DNA of 64,000 bases from Corallium rubrum (lineage: Eukaryota > Cnidaria > Anthozoa > Scleralcyonacea > Coralliidae): NCBI GenBank assembly GCA_964035015.1, contig OZ035998.1:26877917-26941916 (forward strand), read 5' to 3'. Below, piece by piece: positions 32,301 to 42,879 of the stretch. Below the pieces are notes generated by a model, which did no database searches, had not been told where the DNA came from, and saw only the letters and a program-made list of their open reading frames with translations. The translations under genes and the position numbers were made by a program. The first letter of the stretch is position 1; each line of letters starts with the position of its first letter.

Positions 32301-32873
32301 ATTGAGCTGATCATTGTTAAATTTAGTACACATTTTCATTTATATTCAAAGAAGCTTCATTGAAAACCTCTGCACAAATGGTAAATTTAGCTCTTCTATG
32401 CTGTCTATTAAAATCTGGTTGCACCAAAATTTAGTATAGGATATCTGCTAGAAAATGTCCAGATACTTTCCCTGCCAATTTATTTTTGTCTATGAAGGTG
32501 ATTTTGACATAAGTCAAATATTTGTTTGTTGTTTTATGCAAAAAACTAGAATTCTGACAACAGAAACCTGGTTGCTGTTACTTTCTTGCAATTTTATTGA
32601 AGAAATAGAAATATGTGGCCGAATTTAAGCTAAATAGAATATCCCACTCGATAATAGAACGTGTTAATATCATATCGCTAAGGTATGGGGAGAAAATTCG
32701 GCGATACGACAAGGGCTGCAATGCAAATACTCAGAATTCGATTTCTGATACACTGAGTGGGTGGGAAGTCCTTTTCACGATAAATGGGCATCACTATCAG
32801 GAATCACGATAAACCTTCCAATAATACTGGTCTGCATCACACACTATGTAGCCTACACCGCTGTACTTGCCCA

Positions 32874-32939
32874 CACTGACAATTTATTCATAGTTTGTTG
32901 ACCTTTATATGCGATGCTCTAATTTATGCAGTGTGAATA
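32874..32939. repeat. Outer inverted repeat, partner of 21141-21204
   Basis: Reverse complement of the block at 21141, including GACCTTTATATGCGATGCTC. It lies about 170 bp outside the right end of the 8-kb element. Confidence 0.75.
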
Positions 32940-33920
32940 GGAGTTTGGTATCAGTGATTTACGTCACAGATTCTGTCATGCTGGTGTACCAGTGCTATTA
33001 AATGCCAAACCCAAGATGGGCTTGATTAGGAAAGGTTTAATTCTGAAATCTGACCTTTGAACAAGATTGTGTAAAAGTGATTCAAAGGATATTTTTTTCA
33101 AGTAAACCATGCTTTCAACCTATTAATATATACAGTTAAAATACTCATTAATAATTCATGACGAAAACACAAAAGAAATCAATACCGTAGCAGTGGTTGT
33201 GAATCGGATACAGTATCGTCCTGATTTACATAAACTTTAGTTTTAGAAAAACCAGCTAAAACAGACCGTATCCCCAAAATAGTTGGTGAACTGAGGTAAA
33301 TAGCTTAATTATTTTTGAAGTTGATCGAATATTTACTCCGTTTATAAAACACGTATCTAGACATAACTAAAATAGTACAGTTTTGAATGAGTATGTGTAT
33401 TCAGGAACTTGCATGTGTGGTATATGTTTGCTGTGTCGGCGTCTGACAACATTATATTATTCTGATGTTGCTATATATTGGTTGGTTTACAGTCAATAGC
33501 GTAACGTTCACTGCTAATTTTTTTAAATAATTGAACAATTTATGTTGTGTGCATGGGCTACGAAAATAATCTGTTTGAGCTTTCTGCATGTAATTATAAA
33601 ACATGTGTATGTATAAACGATTATGACGATCAATAATATAATCATAACATCCGCGACATTTGCACGCATATTGATAATAGTTAAATTTAATAGCGAATTT
33701 TATTTCCACTGACAACTGGCGCTGATGGCCAATGCAGCCCACCAGAGTAGATACCACTGATTCGAATCAAATGCGATTGTAAGAAAATTTAAATGATGTT
33801 TTGCTCAAGCCAATGTCAGACAATTCAGTTACTCGCCGTTAAGCCAAAGGGCCACGTCTTGCGTGAAAATCTTACCGTAATTACAGTTGATTTCACATTA
33901 CTTTACCGCCGTGTGTTGCG
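32940..33920. other. No gene recognised
   Basis: AT-rich sequence. A 101-residue minus-strand ORF at 33452-33757 shows no motif I know and no splice-supported extension; probably chance. Confidence 0.5.
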
Positions 33921-34098
33921 AAGTTCGTTCGGAAGTTCAGATATTCGTTCGGAAGTTCGGAATTACGTTGCCAAGGTTGAAAATTATCCAATCAAATTGC
34001 GAGCTTTGGACCAAAATTCATTCTGATTGGATAAATTTTCAACCTTAGCAACGTAATTCCGAACTTCCGAAAGAATATCTGAACTTCCCAACGAACTT
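33921..34098. repeat. 178-bp fold-back
   Basis: Arms of about 75 bp beginning AAGTTCGTTCGGAAGTTC and complementary at 34021-34098, with a spacer of about 26 bp. The arms contain internal AAGTTCGTTCGG/AAGTTCGG repeats. Likely a small fold-back MITE. Confidence 0.85.
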
Positions 34099-34099
34099 T

Positions 34100-35950
34100 A
34101 CGGGTATTTTTGTTTACTCGTAATATCTACCCGTTTTCCCGTGGTACGACTACGGGTACGAGTAGATTACCCGTACCCGTAAACCGAACACGGGGTATCT
34201 TAAAGGTCTCTATTAGTGCACCTGCACAATTCAACGAGAAGGAACGAATAACCTTATTAACTGAACGGCTCAGTTGTCCAGACTCGTACAAACTCGCTTT
34301 CCTATTGGTCGAGACGACAAACTATTATGATATTCGTCATGAGTACTGGGACGGGTGATAATAACTTGTTGTTCCAACCAATATATAGGTAATCGAGTTT
34401 GTACGATGAAGCGCCACGCAAATCGAAAGATAACCCGTAATACTCTTTGTAAGAACGCTGTCATTGTACTTTACACATGCATGTAGACTGCAGCACTAAG
34501 TTTTGAGCTCGATTGATGGTGCGATAACATTTGATCATTGTTATTAGTATTGTTTGACAAAAACTACAACCGCGGGATTTTCGTAAACAATGTAAACAAG
34601 GACAACTAGGACAATTAAAAGCAATATAACATTTTCAATTTAACACCCCGGTAACGCCCTAGTACTGCTAAAACGATTGTACTGTAGTCTGTAGTCTGTA
34701 GTTAGAATCTGTATTGGAGACAAAGCAACAATCCTCATCTTTCGGTTGGTGATGTTGAATGAAGAAAGAGCACTTCGCTATTTTTTTTGTAAGAATAGTT
34801 CTTTTGTTTGAAGGACGTCGTCGTTGAGGTGATCTTAAATCTCTAATGATTTAATAACTACAAGTGTTGATGCTCTTGGTGCTCTTGTGGCAATACCCTT
34901 GGCCCTATATTTATATATAACAATGACTTATTATAATTACTTGTTAAATAGTGAGTTGTATTCTCATTATGTAGCTAATGAGTTATGAAATTGCATGTTT
35001 AGTAATAAAAAAGCACTGAAAATTAGTTCCTATATAGAGGACTGATCAAGTAGTCATACATGCACTGGGATGCTATAAATAAGGGCAGTCATGACTGGAA
35101 CAGACTTGTTTGGTTAGAACGTCGCAAAAGGCAAAATTTGGTGGTTTTTAGTGCCGCACCCACCTCCCCTGTAGGCCAACAGTGCCATGCTCCACCGGGT
35201 CGCGGATTTTATTTCCCTCGCATAACTCATTTATCCGCGTGCGGTTGAATATAAATAAGCAGCTAATGAAATGTATTAGGAGTGTTCGTTGATCAAAAAG
35301 TTCAACCCTGTGTTCGTAAACGATTTTAAAATATGACGACAATTAGACGTGTGCTGGACATTTAGATTATAATCCCCGCGACAACTTGGCAAATTCTTCG
35401 TTAAAATACATCCAGAAAAAGCGAAGAAATTTGGGGGGAAAACTCACTAATTCTTGCTTATTATCAACAAAAATCACAAAATGGTGCTTTGTGGGATATC
35501 ATCATCAACGAAATAGGTAGAAACCACATTTTCCACAGGAATGTGCAAACTATCCACAGGAATGTAGCTCGTCGAAATGCGCTTTGCGAAGGCGTTAGAG
35601 AGTATTTTGTATTTCTCGTTATACTCCTCACTGGCTGGGACTGATTTGGACTTTAAGTTATATACTTGTCAATGTTGGTCAAGGAGAGAGCTCCCAGTCA
35701 CCAATGGTAATGGGTTAATGGACAATTTGGAGGCAAGTAAGAGAACAATGTCATAACACGATACCTCAGGTGATTTCTGTGTGCCGATATCAGTAAGATG
35801 GTCCTATGAATATGAATAGCATGTATGGTTTCTCGATCAGGTTTCAGCGTGAAGGTATACGGCTATAGGCGTTTTAGTCGTTCTTATATACTGAATGTTG
35901 ACGACTATTGATTACATTCCAGCAACAGCCAATAAACAACTAAGATTTTG
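34100..35950. other. Gene-free region with MITE fragments
   Basis: 34110-34215 has ACCCGT/ACGGGT-rich text and a CGTAAACCGAACACGGGGTA segment that recurs at 36046-36085. 34208-34245 matches the terminal repeat of the element at 35954-36717, so it is a fragment of that family. No protein-coding pattern was seen in the rest. TCCACAGGAATGT occurs twice near 35535-35565. Confidence 0.6.
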
Positions 35951-35953
35951 CTT

Positions 35954-36717
35954 GCCATATAATTAGCATAACTGCATATTCGTCCATTCTCGTTGGATTG
36001 TGCAGCGTTCACTACTACGAGTAAACAAAAATGGCGGTACCCCTACCCGTAAACCGAACCTGGGGTATCGTAAGGTCTCTAATAACTCGTTCCTGTGCGA
36101 GGGCTTCCCCAGAGGTCATGATCTTGATTTTGTGTAAACAAAATATTTCGGCGGTTTTTCCATGTATATTATTTATGTTTGTTGCTGAGCGGCCCGGGAC
36201 GATTTCATGATAAGAGTTCCTAGACAATTACTGTTGTAGCTTTCTAACGACACGAACACTTGACAATAAAATAAAGAAGAATGTCAATACACATGGTCAT
36301 GGAAGTCTACAAACGTTTTGTTTTGTGAAGTCGCCAGCTCTATAAAGAATCGCTGAAGATCACGAGAAAATCGTAAAGAAGCGAGGCGTAGCCGAGTTCT
36401 CCTTAGAGTGTCTTTATCAACCTTTTCCAATTGTTGTTATCAGTGTAATTCGATAAAGTCTTCACATTAGAAGACGAAAGCTTTCTGGCTGACTGGTTTT
36501 GACGATCTTCCACTGTCCCAGTCTGATATAGTTTGTTGTCCGGCTTTCTTGTCTTAACGACGGGAGAATAGACGGACCGGAATTGAAGATAGAAAACTCA
36601 TCGTTTACCGGATTTTAAAACACCTGAGAACTAACGAGTTTCTCCAGTCTGCTAATATAATAGTGAACCTGCACAATCCAACGAGAATGGAAGAATATGC
36701 AGTTATGCTAACATGGC
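35954..36717. mobile_element. 764-bp TIR element
   Basis: About 63-bp inverted ends: left GCCATATAATTAGCATAACT, right reading inward GGCCATGTTAGCATAACTGC, both continuing to TTGGATTGTGCAGC/GG and TTCACTA. No transposase. A fragment of the same end lies at 34208-34245. Superfamily unassigned. Confidence 0.75.
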
Positions 36718-37180
36718 CAGAAATCGAGGACAATATGGCGGCAAAGCATGCGCAATGAATCCCTTATTAATTAATTCAATATGGCGTCCTTCAATAGATT
36801 TCATAAGGAAATATAAAGAACAGTCATTTTTGGTTATTTACTATTGTAAATTCCGACATGCGAACGTCCAAAACTTCACCAAATTGAACAATCGTTGAGC
36901 ACTACAATTTCTATTAAGTTTGGAGCGTCCTAAATAGGTTCCCGAGCACCTCGTATAAGCATACCTCTTATTCGCTGTTTAGAGTCTCTTAATCTGCTAT
37001 ATCACTTATTTTGGAGCTCCAATTTTGGCTGCTTCTGTGTTGTTTGTCCACGATGCGAACTTCTGAATTTGCTCGGGATGAACGTTACCGGTTTGCAGAG
37101 TTGTTCGTTCCACCCACTTTTTCGTTGTTTAATAGGTTCCCAAACACCTTAAAATGTACGATTTTAGGCGATGCATTATT
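36718..37180. other. No gene recognised
   Basis: Short ORFs only. Followed by a broken TA microsatellite (about 37184-37256, with two ACATA interruptions). Confidence 0.5.
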
Positions 37181-37183
37181 TGG

Positions 37184-37186
37184 GTA

Positions 37187-37256
<70 letters not shown>
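37184..37256. repeat. (TA)n microsatellite
   Basis: About 70 bp of TA repeat broken twice by TACATA. Confidence 0.95.
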
Positions 37257-37257
<1 letters not shown>

Positions 37258-37646
37258 CCTCTTAATACTTCATTAATCTTCAGAGGAAAGTTCAAAGGAA
37301 ATGCATATTTAATCAATATTTTACTGAACTTTTTGTTTGAGTATCTCAGCTAAAACAGTTTGTATTTTTTAATAAAATCGTTAAAAATGAGCAGTACATT
37401 TCAATGCATCAATTTTAAGTACGACTTCGGTTCGCTTTTGTATATTAGATAGCGATTGGATGCAAAAACATGCAAGAGTGAGTTTTTCAGAGACTATCAA
37501 AATGGCACGAGTCCAAAGGACGGGTGCTATTTGAGGTCTTTGAAAAACTTACAAGGGCATGTTTTTTCCCCTCAAAATTGAACAAAAACCCATGCTAATA
37601 CTTATTAATAATATACATGAAAAAATGTTCAAGTCAACTGTACTTA

Positions 37647-38299
37647 GGGCCTGTTCATATGAGCCGGGCAAACCTGGCTAACCGTGATCCGCGGGTTCTT
37701 GTTATTTCATATTAGAAAAGACTTTGTGTTCATATGAGAAGCGAGTGAGATCCAGCTAGGGTGGGATCCCACCTTAAGCTAGGCAGGATCCCGGTGAAGT
37801 GGAATGAAAATTTCCCATATGATCACAAATTTGCTGGGCACCGGGATGAATTAATTAAAAGCATCGCGCGTGACTGGGGTTGAATGCGTGTTTGCAACCA
37901 AGATGGCCGACGTTTGTGAGTAGAGAAATGAATTGACAAAGAAAAAAAGATTTCGTTGGCGTTCGGAAGTGATTGGAAACTTGATCACTTGCTTGATTGC
38001 TTACAAAGCACGAATGGAATATCGGGCGCTTGATTTCGATGGGGACAGGCCAGCACATGCATGCAGTATATTGAATTAAGAAAAGAGCTCGCCAAACTTT
38101 ATGAGATCGAAGATCTTTCGTTGTTTGGACCAGTGTCATTATCGTTCCCTACATCACTTGAAGATATTAGCGAGGAAGAAAAGAAGGAATTTTTTTTCTG
38201 CAAAGCGCACTCCCGGGCCGAAGCTGGGATGGAATTCCCATATGATATATGAAATCGAGCTAAAATTCATCCGGGCTGGCCCGGTTCATGAACAGGCAC
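37647..38299 (+). mobile_element. PIF/Harbinger-type element, 653 bp
   Basis: Inverted ends GGGCCTGTTCATATGAGCCG and, from the right inward, GTGCCTGTTCATGAACCGGG. A TTA trinucleotide at 37644-37646 and 38300-38302 is the target duplication. TWA duplications with GG-start ends are the PIF/Harbinger signature. It carries a broken Myb-like gene, so it is a deletion derivative of an autonomous element. Confidence 0.85.
37941..38195 (+). pseudogene. Harbinger Myb-like accessory protein fragment
   Basis: Reads KKKRFRWRSEVIGNLITCLI, then YKARMEYRALDFDGDRPA and, after a frameshift near 38060, MQYIELRKELAKLYE followed by DLSLFGPVSL. The Trp-spaced SANT/Myb pattern and the LFGP segment match what I know of the second protein of animal Harbinger elements, which helps the nuclease bind DNA. 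No nuclease gene is present. Confidence 0.6.
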
Positions 38300-38302
38300 T
38301 TA

Positions 38303-39251
38303 CAGCCCCTTCGGCCCATCCACTCTTCGTATATTTGGTTGTTTAAAAGCGCATCCTTCTTTTACCACTACTATTCGAAAACGTTTACTCAAAATACTAA
38401 AAATCTTCTAGTTTTCTTGCAGGTACTTAACTTGACAATTAGCTTCAAATTTGAACGAATTGTTCTCTACCATTCCAAATGTTGGCGGCCATCTTTGTTT
38501 ATTTTTCGCAGGAAGAGCCTGGTTTTAGTTGCAAAATTATCTGTAGAATATGATTGGCACTTTTCAGTTTTTATTCTTGTTGTTGATTGGCTCATTAGCT
38601 CATTTCAAAAATGTTCACTGTATTGTATTTTTTTTTCTGCACTGCATTTTTTTGAAACTGCACTGCTCTCAGCCAATCAAAATTAAGAACTTTTTTTTTG
38701 TATATTATTATGAGTTAAACAATGTGGCTTCGATCGAATTGTGAATCAATAATTAGACGATTTATACCACTTCTTTCAACGATGATATCTATTTGGGTCA
38801 TATCACCCGAACATGTACATGTGAGATTTTTTAAGCATCATGTTATTGAAAATTAACCACAATAACTGTACAAAATAACTAGTGTTATAGTTTTGACGAT
38901 ATTACAAATATACGTTTGGAAGCGGCGTTACTATGTGTATGCCTATTCAATATTCGACCACAATAGTATGTGTAATATACGCAATATGAGCAGCCGAGCT
39001 GTTTTGAGCTCTATTCTGGAGCAAATTTAAAGTACAGAATGCAGAATCACAAAATCTCACTACTATACTTATTTTGAGTATTGTGTAAGGTAGGCCAGTA
39101 GGAATCAGATACATCTCTCGTTTTGTTTTATTTGGTAACCTAACCGGAGGTTCGTAATATTTTTTTTCCATTCCGATTATTTTTCGCAGGCCAGATTAAA
39201 GCCCTTCGCGAGCCATCCGCCTATTGAAAACCCCTTGTGTAACATAATCGT
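38303..39251. other. Intergenic region upstream of the GPCR
   Basis: AT-rich with no gene pattern. ORFs of 60-130 residues at 38288-38744 are low-complexity, Phe-rich and probably chance. Could contain the GPCR promoter and 5' exons, but nothing specific seen. Confidence 0.5.
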
Positions 39252-40235
39252 ATGTATAACAATTCTTATTTTTATTATTATTTTTATCCAGCAATGAACA
39301 ACTCGTCTTCTGACCCCTTGTTGTTATTGGCAGCCATGCAACGAGCAGCATTCCGAAAATATCAGCTTATCCCCATTTCCATTATAACAGCCGTTGGATT
39401 CGTGGCCAACGCAATGGTGATTTTTTGTTTCTTGAAGAAAAGCTTCCACAAGAAAACCGGCTCTGATCCCTTCATTCTTAGCCTCGCTGTGGCCGATTTT
39501 GGAGTTATATGCTACTATGTTCCCATTCACATGGTCGAGTTTACGGTCGGGCTGAATGTAAGCGACTGGACATGCAAGTACATAATTCCTGTTCGCGAAA
39601 CCTTTATAATAATGTCCATTGTTGCCATCGCAGAACTTGGAATGGTTAGGTTCTTTTGTTTTTTCTCATCCCGCGTGCTGTCGAAGCGCGTTACGTGCCT
39701 CATCATTGGCAGCACGTGGCTTTTTGCTTATCTCGCAATATCGCTGCCAATTTCGTTCGTCATAAAACGCACAAGGGCCATGACATGCGATCATTTCTGG
39801 GAAAACGAAGAGAGTCAAAAGACACACATTGGCCTTGTAAACCTCATTCAGTTCATACCACTACTTGTGACTACTTTTTGCTACGGGAGCATCATACAAA
39901 AAGTGCGAAGCTTAAAGCGTGAACACAGCGACCGTATCAGCAGCGAACTGACACAGAGCAATTTTCTGATGATATTGCTTATAATTACGGCGTGGTTAAG
40001 CTTAGCACCATTCCTTTTGTACTCTTTGCTTAGTCAACTTGAGGTGCAAATGAATATTTTGTTAGTGTGGAGCACCGTCGCCGTGTTATTGATTTCAGGG
40101 TCTGCCATTAATCCTGTATTGATTCTTTTAATGCACAAAGATTATCGCAACGAAATATGGAGAATTTTACACAAGAGTGAATTAACAATCTCACTGGTGA
40201 CTACTCCAACGGCAGTGGATCTTCAGGTAATTTGA
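39252..40235 (+). CDS. Class A (rhodopsin-like) GPCR, orphan
   Basis: 327 residues in one exon with seven hydrophobic segments. TM1 has GFVANAMVIF (conserved N). TM2 has LSLAVADF (conserved LxxxD). A Cys in DWTCKY at the top of TM3 and one in MTCDHF of loop 2 could form the usual disulfide. The DRY site, 25 residues after the Cys, reads VRF: Arg is kept but Asp and Tyr are not. TM6 has AWLSLAPF in place of CWxP, and TM7 ends SAINPVLIL with NP kept but Tyr lost. N-glycosylation sequons lie in the N-terminus (NNSSS) and loop 1 (NVS). A plasma-membrane receptor coupling to G proteins is expected; ligand unknown. Met15 is an alternative start and fits the shorter N-terminus better. The ORF ends CAG-GTAATTTGA, so a splice to a further 3' exon is possible. 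Confidence 0.85.
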   Translation: MYNNSYFYYYFYPAMNNSSSDPLLLLAAMQRAAFRKYQLIPISIITAVGFVANAMVIFCFLKKSFHKKTGSDPFILSLAVADFGVICYYVPIHMVEFTVGLNVSDWTCKYIIPVRETFIIMSIVAIAELGMVRFFCFFSSRVLSKRVTCLIIGSTWLFAYLAISLPISFVIKRTRAMTCDHFWENEESQKTHIGLVNLIQFIPLLVTTFCYGSIIQKVRSLKREHSDRISSELTQSNFLMILLIITAWLSLAPFLLYSLLSQLEVQMNILLVWSTVAVLLISGSAINPVLILLMHKDYRNEIWRILHKSELTISLVTTPTAVDLQVI

Positions 40236-40837
40236 CACGAAAACGAGGTTTAATGGGAGGTATAGACCTAAATGTTTTTTTGAAATACATTATCATTTTC
40301 CCCTTTTATTCGGATACTAGGGTCAGGTTTAGAGGTGGAGGTCAGGGTTGGGTTTCATTTTCTTTAATATTCAGGATTATCTGGAATTCTAGACCATTTC
40401 ACAATTTAGGATAATCATGTAAACAAATACAATAGATATAAGTGATTAAAAGTGAATTGAAGAAGAAGAATTTCAAATGAAGTCGAATCACCGCTGTATA
40501 GAGAAACGTTTTCTGACTACCCCAACCGGGAATACTCCAAAGTTTAAATATACAGTTCTCCAAAGTTTGAATATACAGTTCAAGTATTAACTAGCTTAAA
40601 TAGTTTAGTACAGCACTTTGCATGTGTGTTATATGCGGATGGTACAATCTGAATGATATCTGAAAACAGTTAATCTACTATTATACCATTATCATATTGG
40701 CATGACTTGAAAGATCTTATCTAATTTTAAACGTTATACAGGTCACTATAATATTCCTATTAACTGTTTTGTGCAACTCAATAATTCAGTCAGAAACACT
40801 AGAAACAGTTCAGAACTAGGCTGCTGATGTTATATGA

Positions 40838-40841
<4 letters not shown>
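40236..40841. other. No gene seen
   Basis: AT-rich sequence after the GPCR. A short duplication around ACTCCAAAGTTTAAATATACAG (40528-40580). Ends at a TA run. Confidence 0.5.

Positions 40842-40899
<58 letters not shown>
40842..40899. repeat. (TA)n microsatellite
   Basis: About 28 TA units immediately before the dispersed repeat at 40900. Confidence 0.95.
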
Positions 40900-40900
<1 letters not shown>

Positions 40901-41335
40901 CATGACTGGTTCAAAGTTGTTTCTATAATGAATATCTTTTTACTCAATCTATGCATCAAAATTTATACAGTATCAAAATGAACGTCACTAGATATGGAGA
41001 ACACTTGTCACAAAATTACATACTCAAAGGTTCAAAGCACTTTGAATATAAATCCTAAAGTATTAATAAGACTATACTGTCCATTGCCGATCAAAACCTC
41101 AAAGACAAGCAACAGTCGGTAAAAACACAAATGGTACATACTGTAGAACATAAATGTGTATACAAGCTTCCTACTCAGCATAACAAATATACAACTCGTT
41201 TAGTAATAAAGCACATAAATAATAATGCAAAAATATAAAGATAGGCCTACTGTTACTGTCAACAAACTGTTTCCTTAAAGTCTGTCATCTTCATGAATGT
41301 TCCTTGTGCTCTCGCATCTTGGATTTTGTTTGCAA
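40900..41335 (+). repeat. Dispersed repeat shared with 2636-2980
   Basis: Same order as the copy inside the insert at 2101-3840, with extra sequence near 41130-41200. It is followed within 230 bp by a LINE fragment, but the two are probably separate. Confidence 0.8.
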
Positions 41336-41559
41336 TAGTTTTCATGCAAACTCGCAGCTGCAATCACATCGCATCTATAAAAGTCTAAACGTCATTCGTC
41401 ACAGAAAATGGTCAAAACACAATCAATTCTCCGATAGAAAACACAATTCGCAATACACAAAACACGATTGCCTGTATTTAAGGTATTTCCATACAGCGTT
41501 CATATGTCGAGTCCCTTCGGGTGTTAAATATCAGCACAGCATGTTTAGTTGGCGATTGT

Positions 41560-42868
41560 AAGCATATATAAGATCAAGATGTACCTCAGCTCTGGTGTAC
41601 CTCAAGGCTCTATTCTTGGTCCATTACTTTTCCTATTGTACGCCAACGACCTCCCAGACGCTGTTATTTCGAGTCAAATAGCCATGTTCGCTGATGACAC
41701 AAAGATCTTCAAAGCAATAAAATCGCCAGACGATGCTGCTTTATACTCCAGGAAGATCTAGGCAACCTAGAAACCTGGTCTACAGCATCCGGCCTTATGT
41801 TCAATGAGAAAAAATGCAAATTGCAAAGCATCACGCGGAAAATCAAGCCGAATGTTGCTACCTACAGTTTGAACAACAACAACTTACATTCAACAAAATC
41901 TGAACGAGACCTCGGTGTATGGATAGCTGCTGACCTCACTTGGAGTAAGCAAGTTTCTGAACAGTCAGTCCGTGCCAACAAGCTCTTAATTGGGTTACAT
42001 CAGGAGGAACACGCGGTATATCCGAAGTATTGCGGTGAGGCGCACAATCTATTTGACACTAGTTCGTTCCCAGTTAGGTTATGCAACACAAGTCTGGGCA
42101 CCGCAGACCATTGACTTAATTTCTCGATTAGAAAGAATTCAGAGGCGAGCTACGAAATACATTTTGAAACTACTATTTTCTTGTACTGATAGCTATAAAT
42201 CTAGGTTGCAATCTCTGTCTTTACTTCCTATTTCTTACTGGCATGAATTTTTAGATATGGTACTATTCTTTAAGATAATAAACGGCTTAGTGACTTTAAA
42301 TTCCTCCACTTTACCAGTATTTGTCCAAAATACCAGACTAACTAGATCATCCTCCAATAACGCTAACATTAAAAAATTTGTCGTTCCTAAATGCAAAACA
42401 TCAAACATACCAGAAATCTTTCTTTGTAAGATCAATTAGAATATGGAATACTTTAGCAAATGAACTTAACCTCACTATGGACAACCTTCCTTTGTTCAAA
42501 TCCGTTATGCTTAATTATTATTTCTCATCTTTGGAAACTACTTATGACTGTGAAAACCCTCGTACATTTAAAACAATCTGCTTAAAATGTAACTGTTCCC
42601 GTAGCCTTAGGTATCCTATTTCTTGTTGTTATTAACATATTTAGTTTACTTAGTATTTTGCTGTTATTAATTGTAGCTAAGATTTGACTTTGTAGTTAGT
42701 ATATCTATTTACTAGTTTATTTAGTTTAGTTTAGTTTATTTTTGGGCCGGCAGTAATTGGCTTACTGCTGTTGCGGTGACCATGCCGTTATATTTTGAAT
42801 TCATTTTGTAATGCATGTATATACTATAACACTATAATGGCGAATCTAATAAAAAAAAAGAAAAAAAA
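41560..42868 (+). mobile_element. 5'-truncated CR1/jockey-type LINE
   Basis: Starts within the reverse transcriptase at [15 protein letters not shown], has MFADDTKIF, and runs through frameshifts (near 41760, 41990 and 42430) to a C-terminus rich in Cys and Ser (CNCSRSLRYPISCCY). The 3' UTR contains GGGCCGGCAGTAATTGGC and ends in an A-rich tail at 42850-42870. The orientation is opposite to the LINE at 1.1-5.1 kb, and the sequence differs, so it is another family. Confidence 0.85.
41578..42634 (+). pseudogene. LINE reverse transcriptase fragment
   Basis: Reverse transcriptase from the GVPQGS block to the end of the ORF, in at least three frames. It includes [30 protein letters not shown] and the thumb/C-terminal LERIQRRATKYIL. 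Not translatable as one protein. Confidence 0.85.
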
Positions 42869-42879
42869 GATATACCTGT

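Larger units (their letters stand above)
24321..32702. mobile_element. 8.1-kb inverted-repeat-bounded element with two divergent gene remnants
   Basis: The left end (24321-24358, then 24491-24527 after a later MITE) and the right end (32633-32702) are reverse complements, including AACACGTTCTACTATCGAG and CGAATTTTCTCCCCATACC. Inside each end is a zone of iterated GTCCTCGA(N4)TCGAGGAC palindromes. Two decayed spliced genes diverge from about 28.4-28.7 kb. A THAP fold-back element (29499-30782) and a small MITE inserted later. The layout is that of a large DNA transposon with subterminal protein-binding repeats, but I recognise no catalytic transposase. Alternatively it could be an inverted duplication of unrelated origin, since outer partners (21141 and 32874) extend the symmetry. 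Confidence 0.5.

Noticed and set aside
24321..32702. Assigning the 8-kb element to KDZ, Academ or Harbinger
   Set aside because: No transposase catalytic motif was seen and no clear target duplication; naming a superfamily would be a guess.
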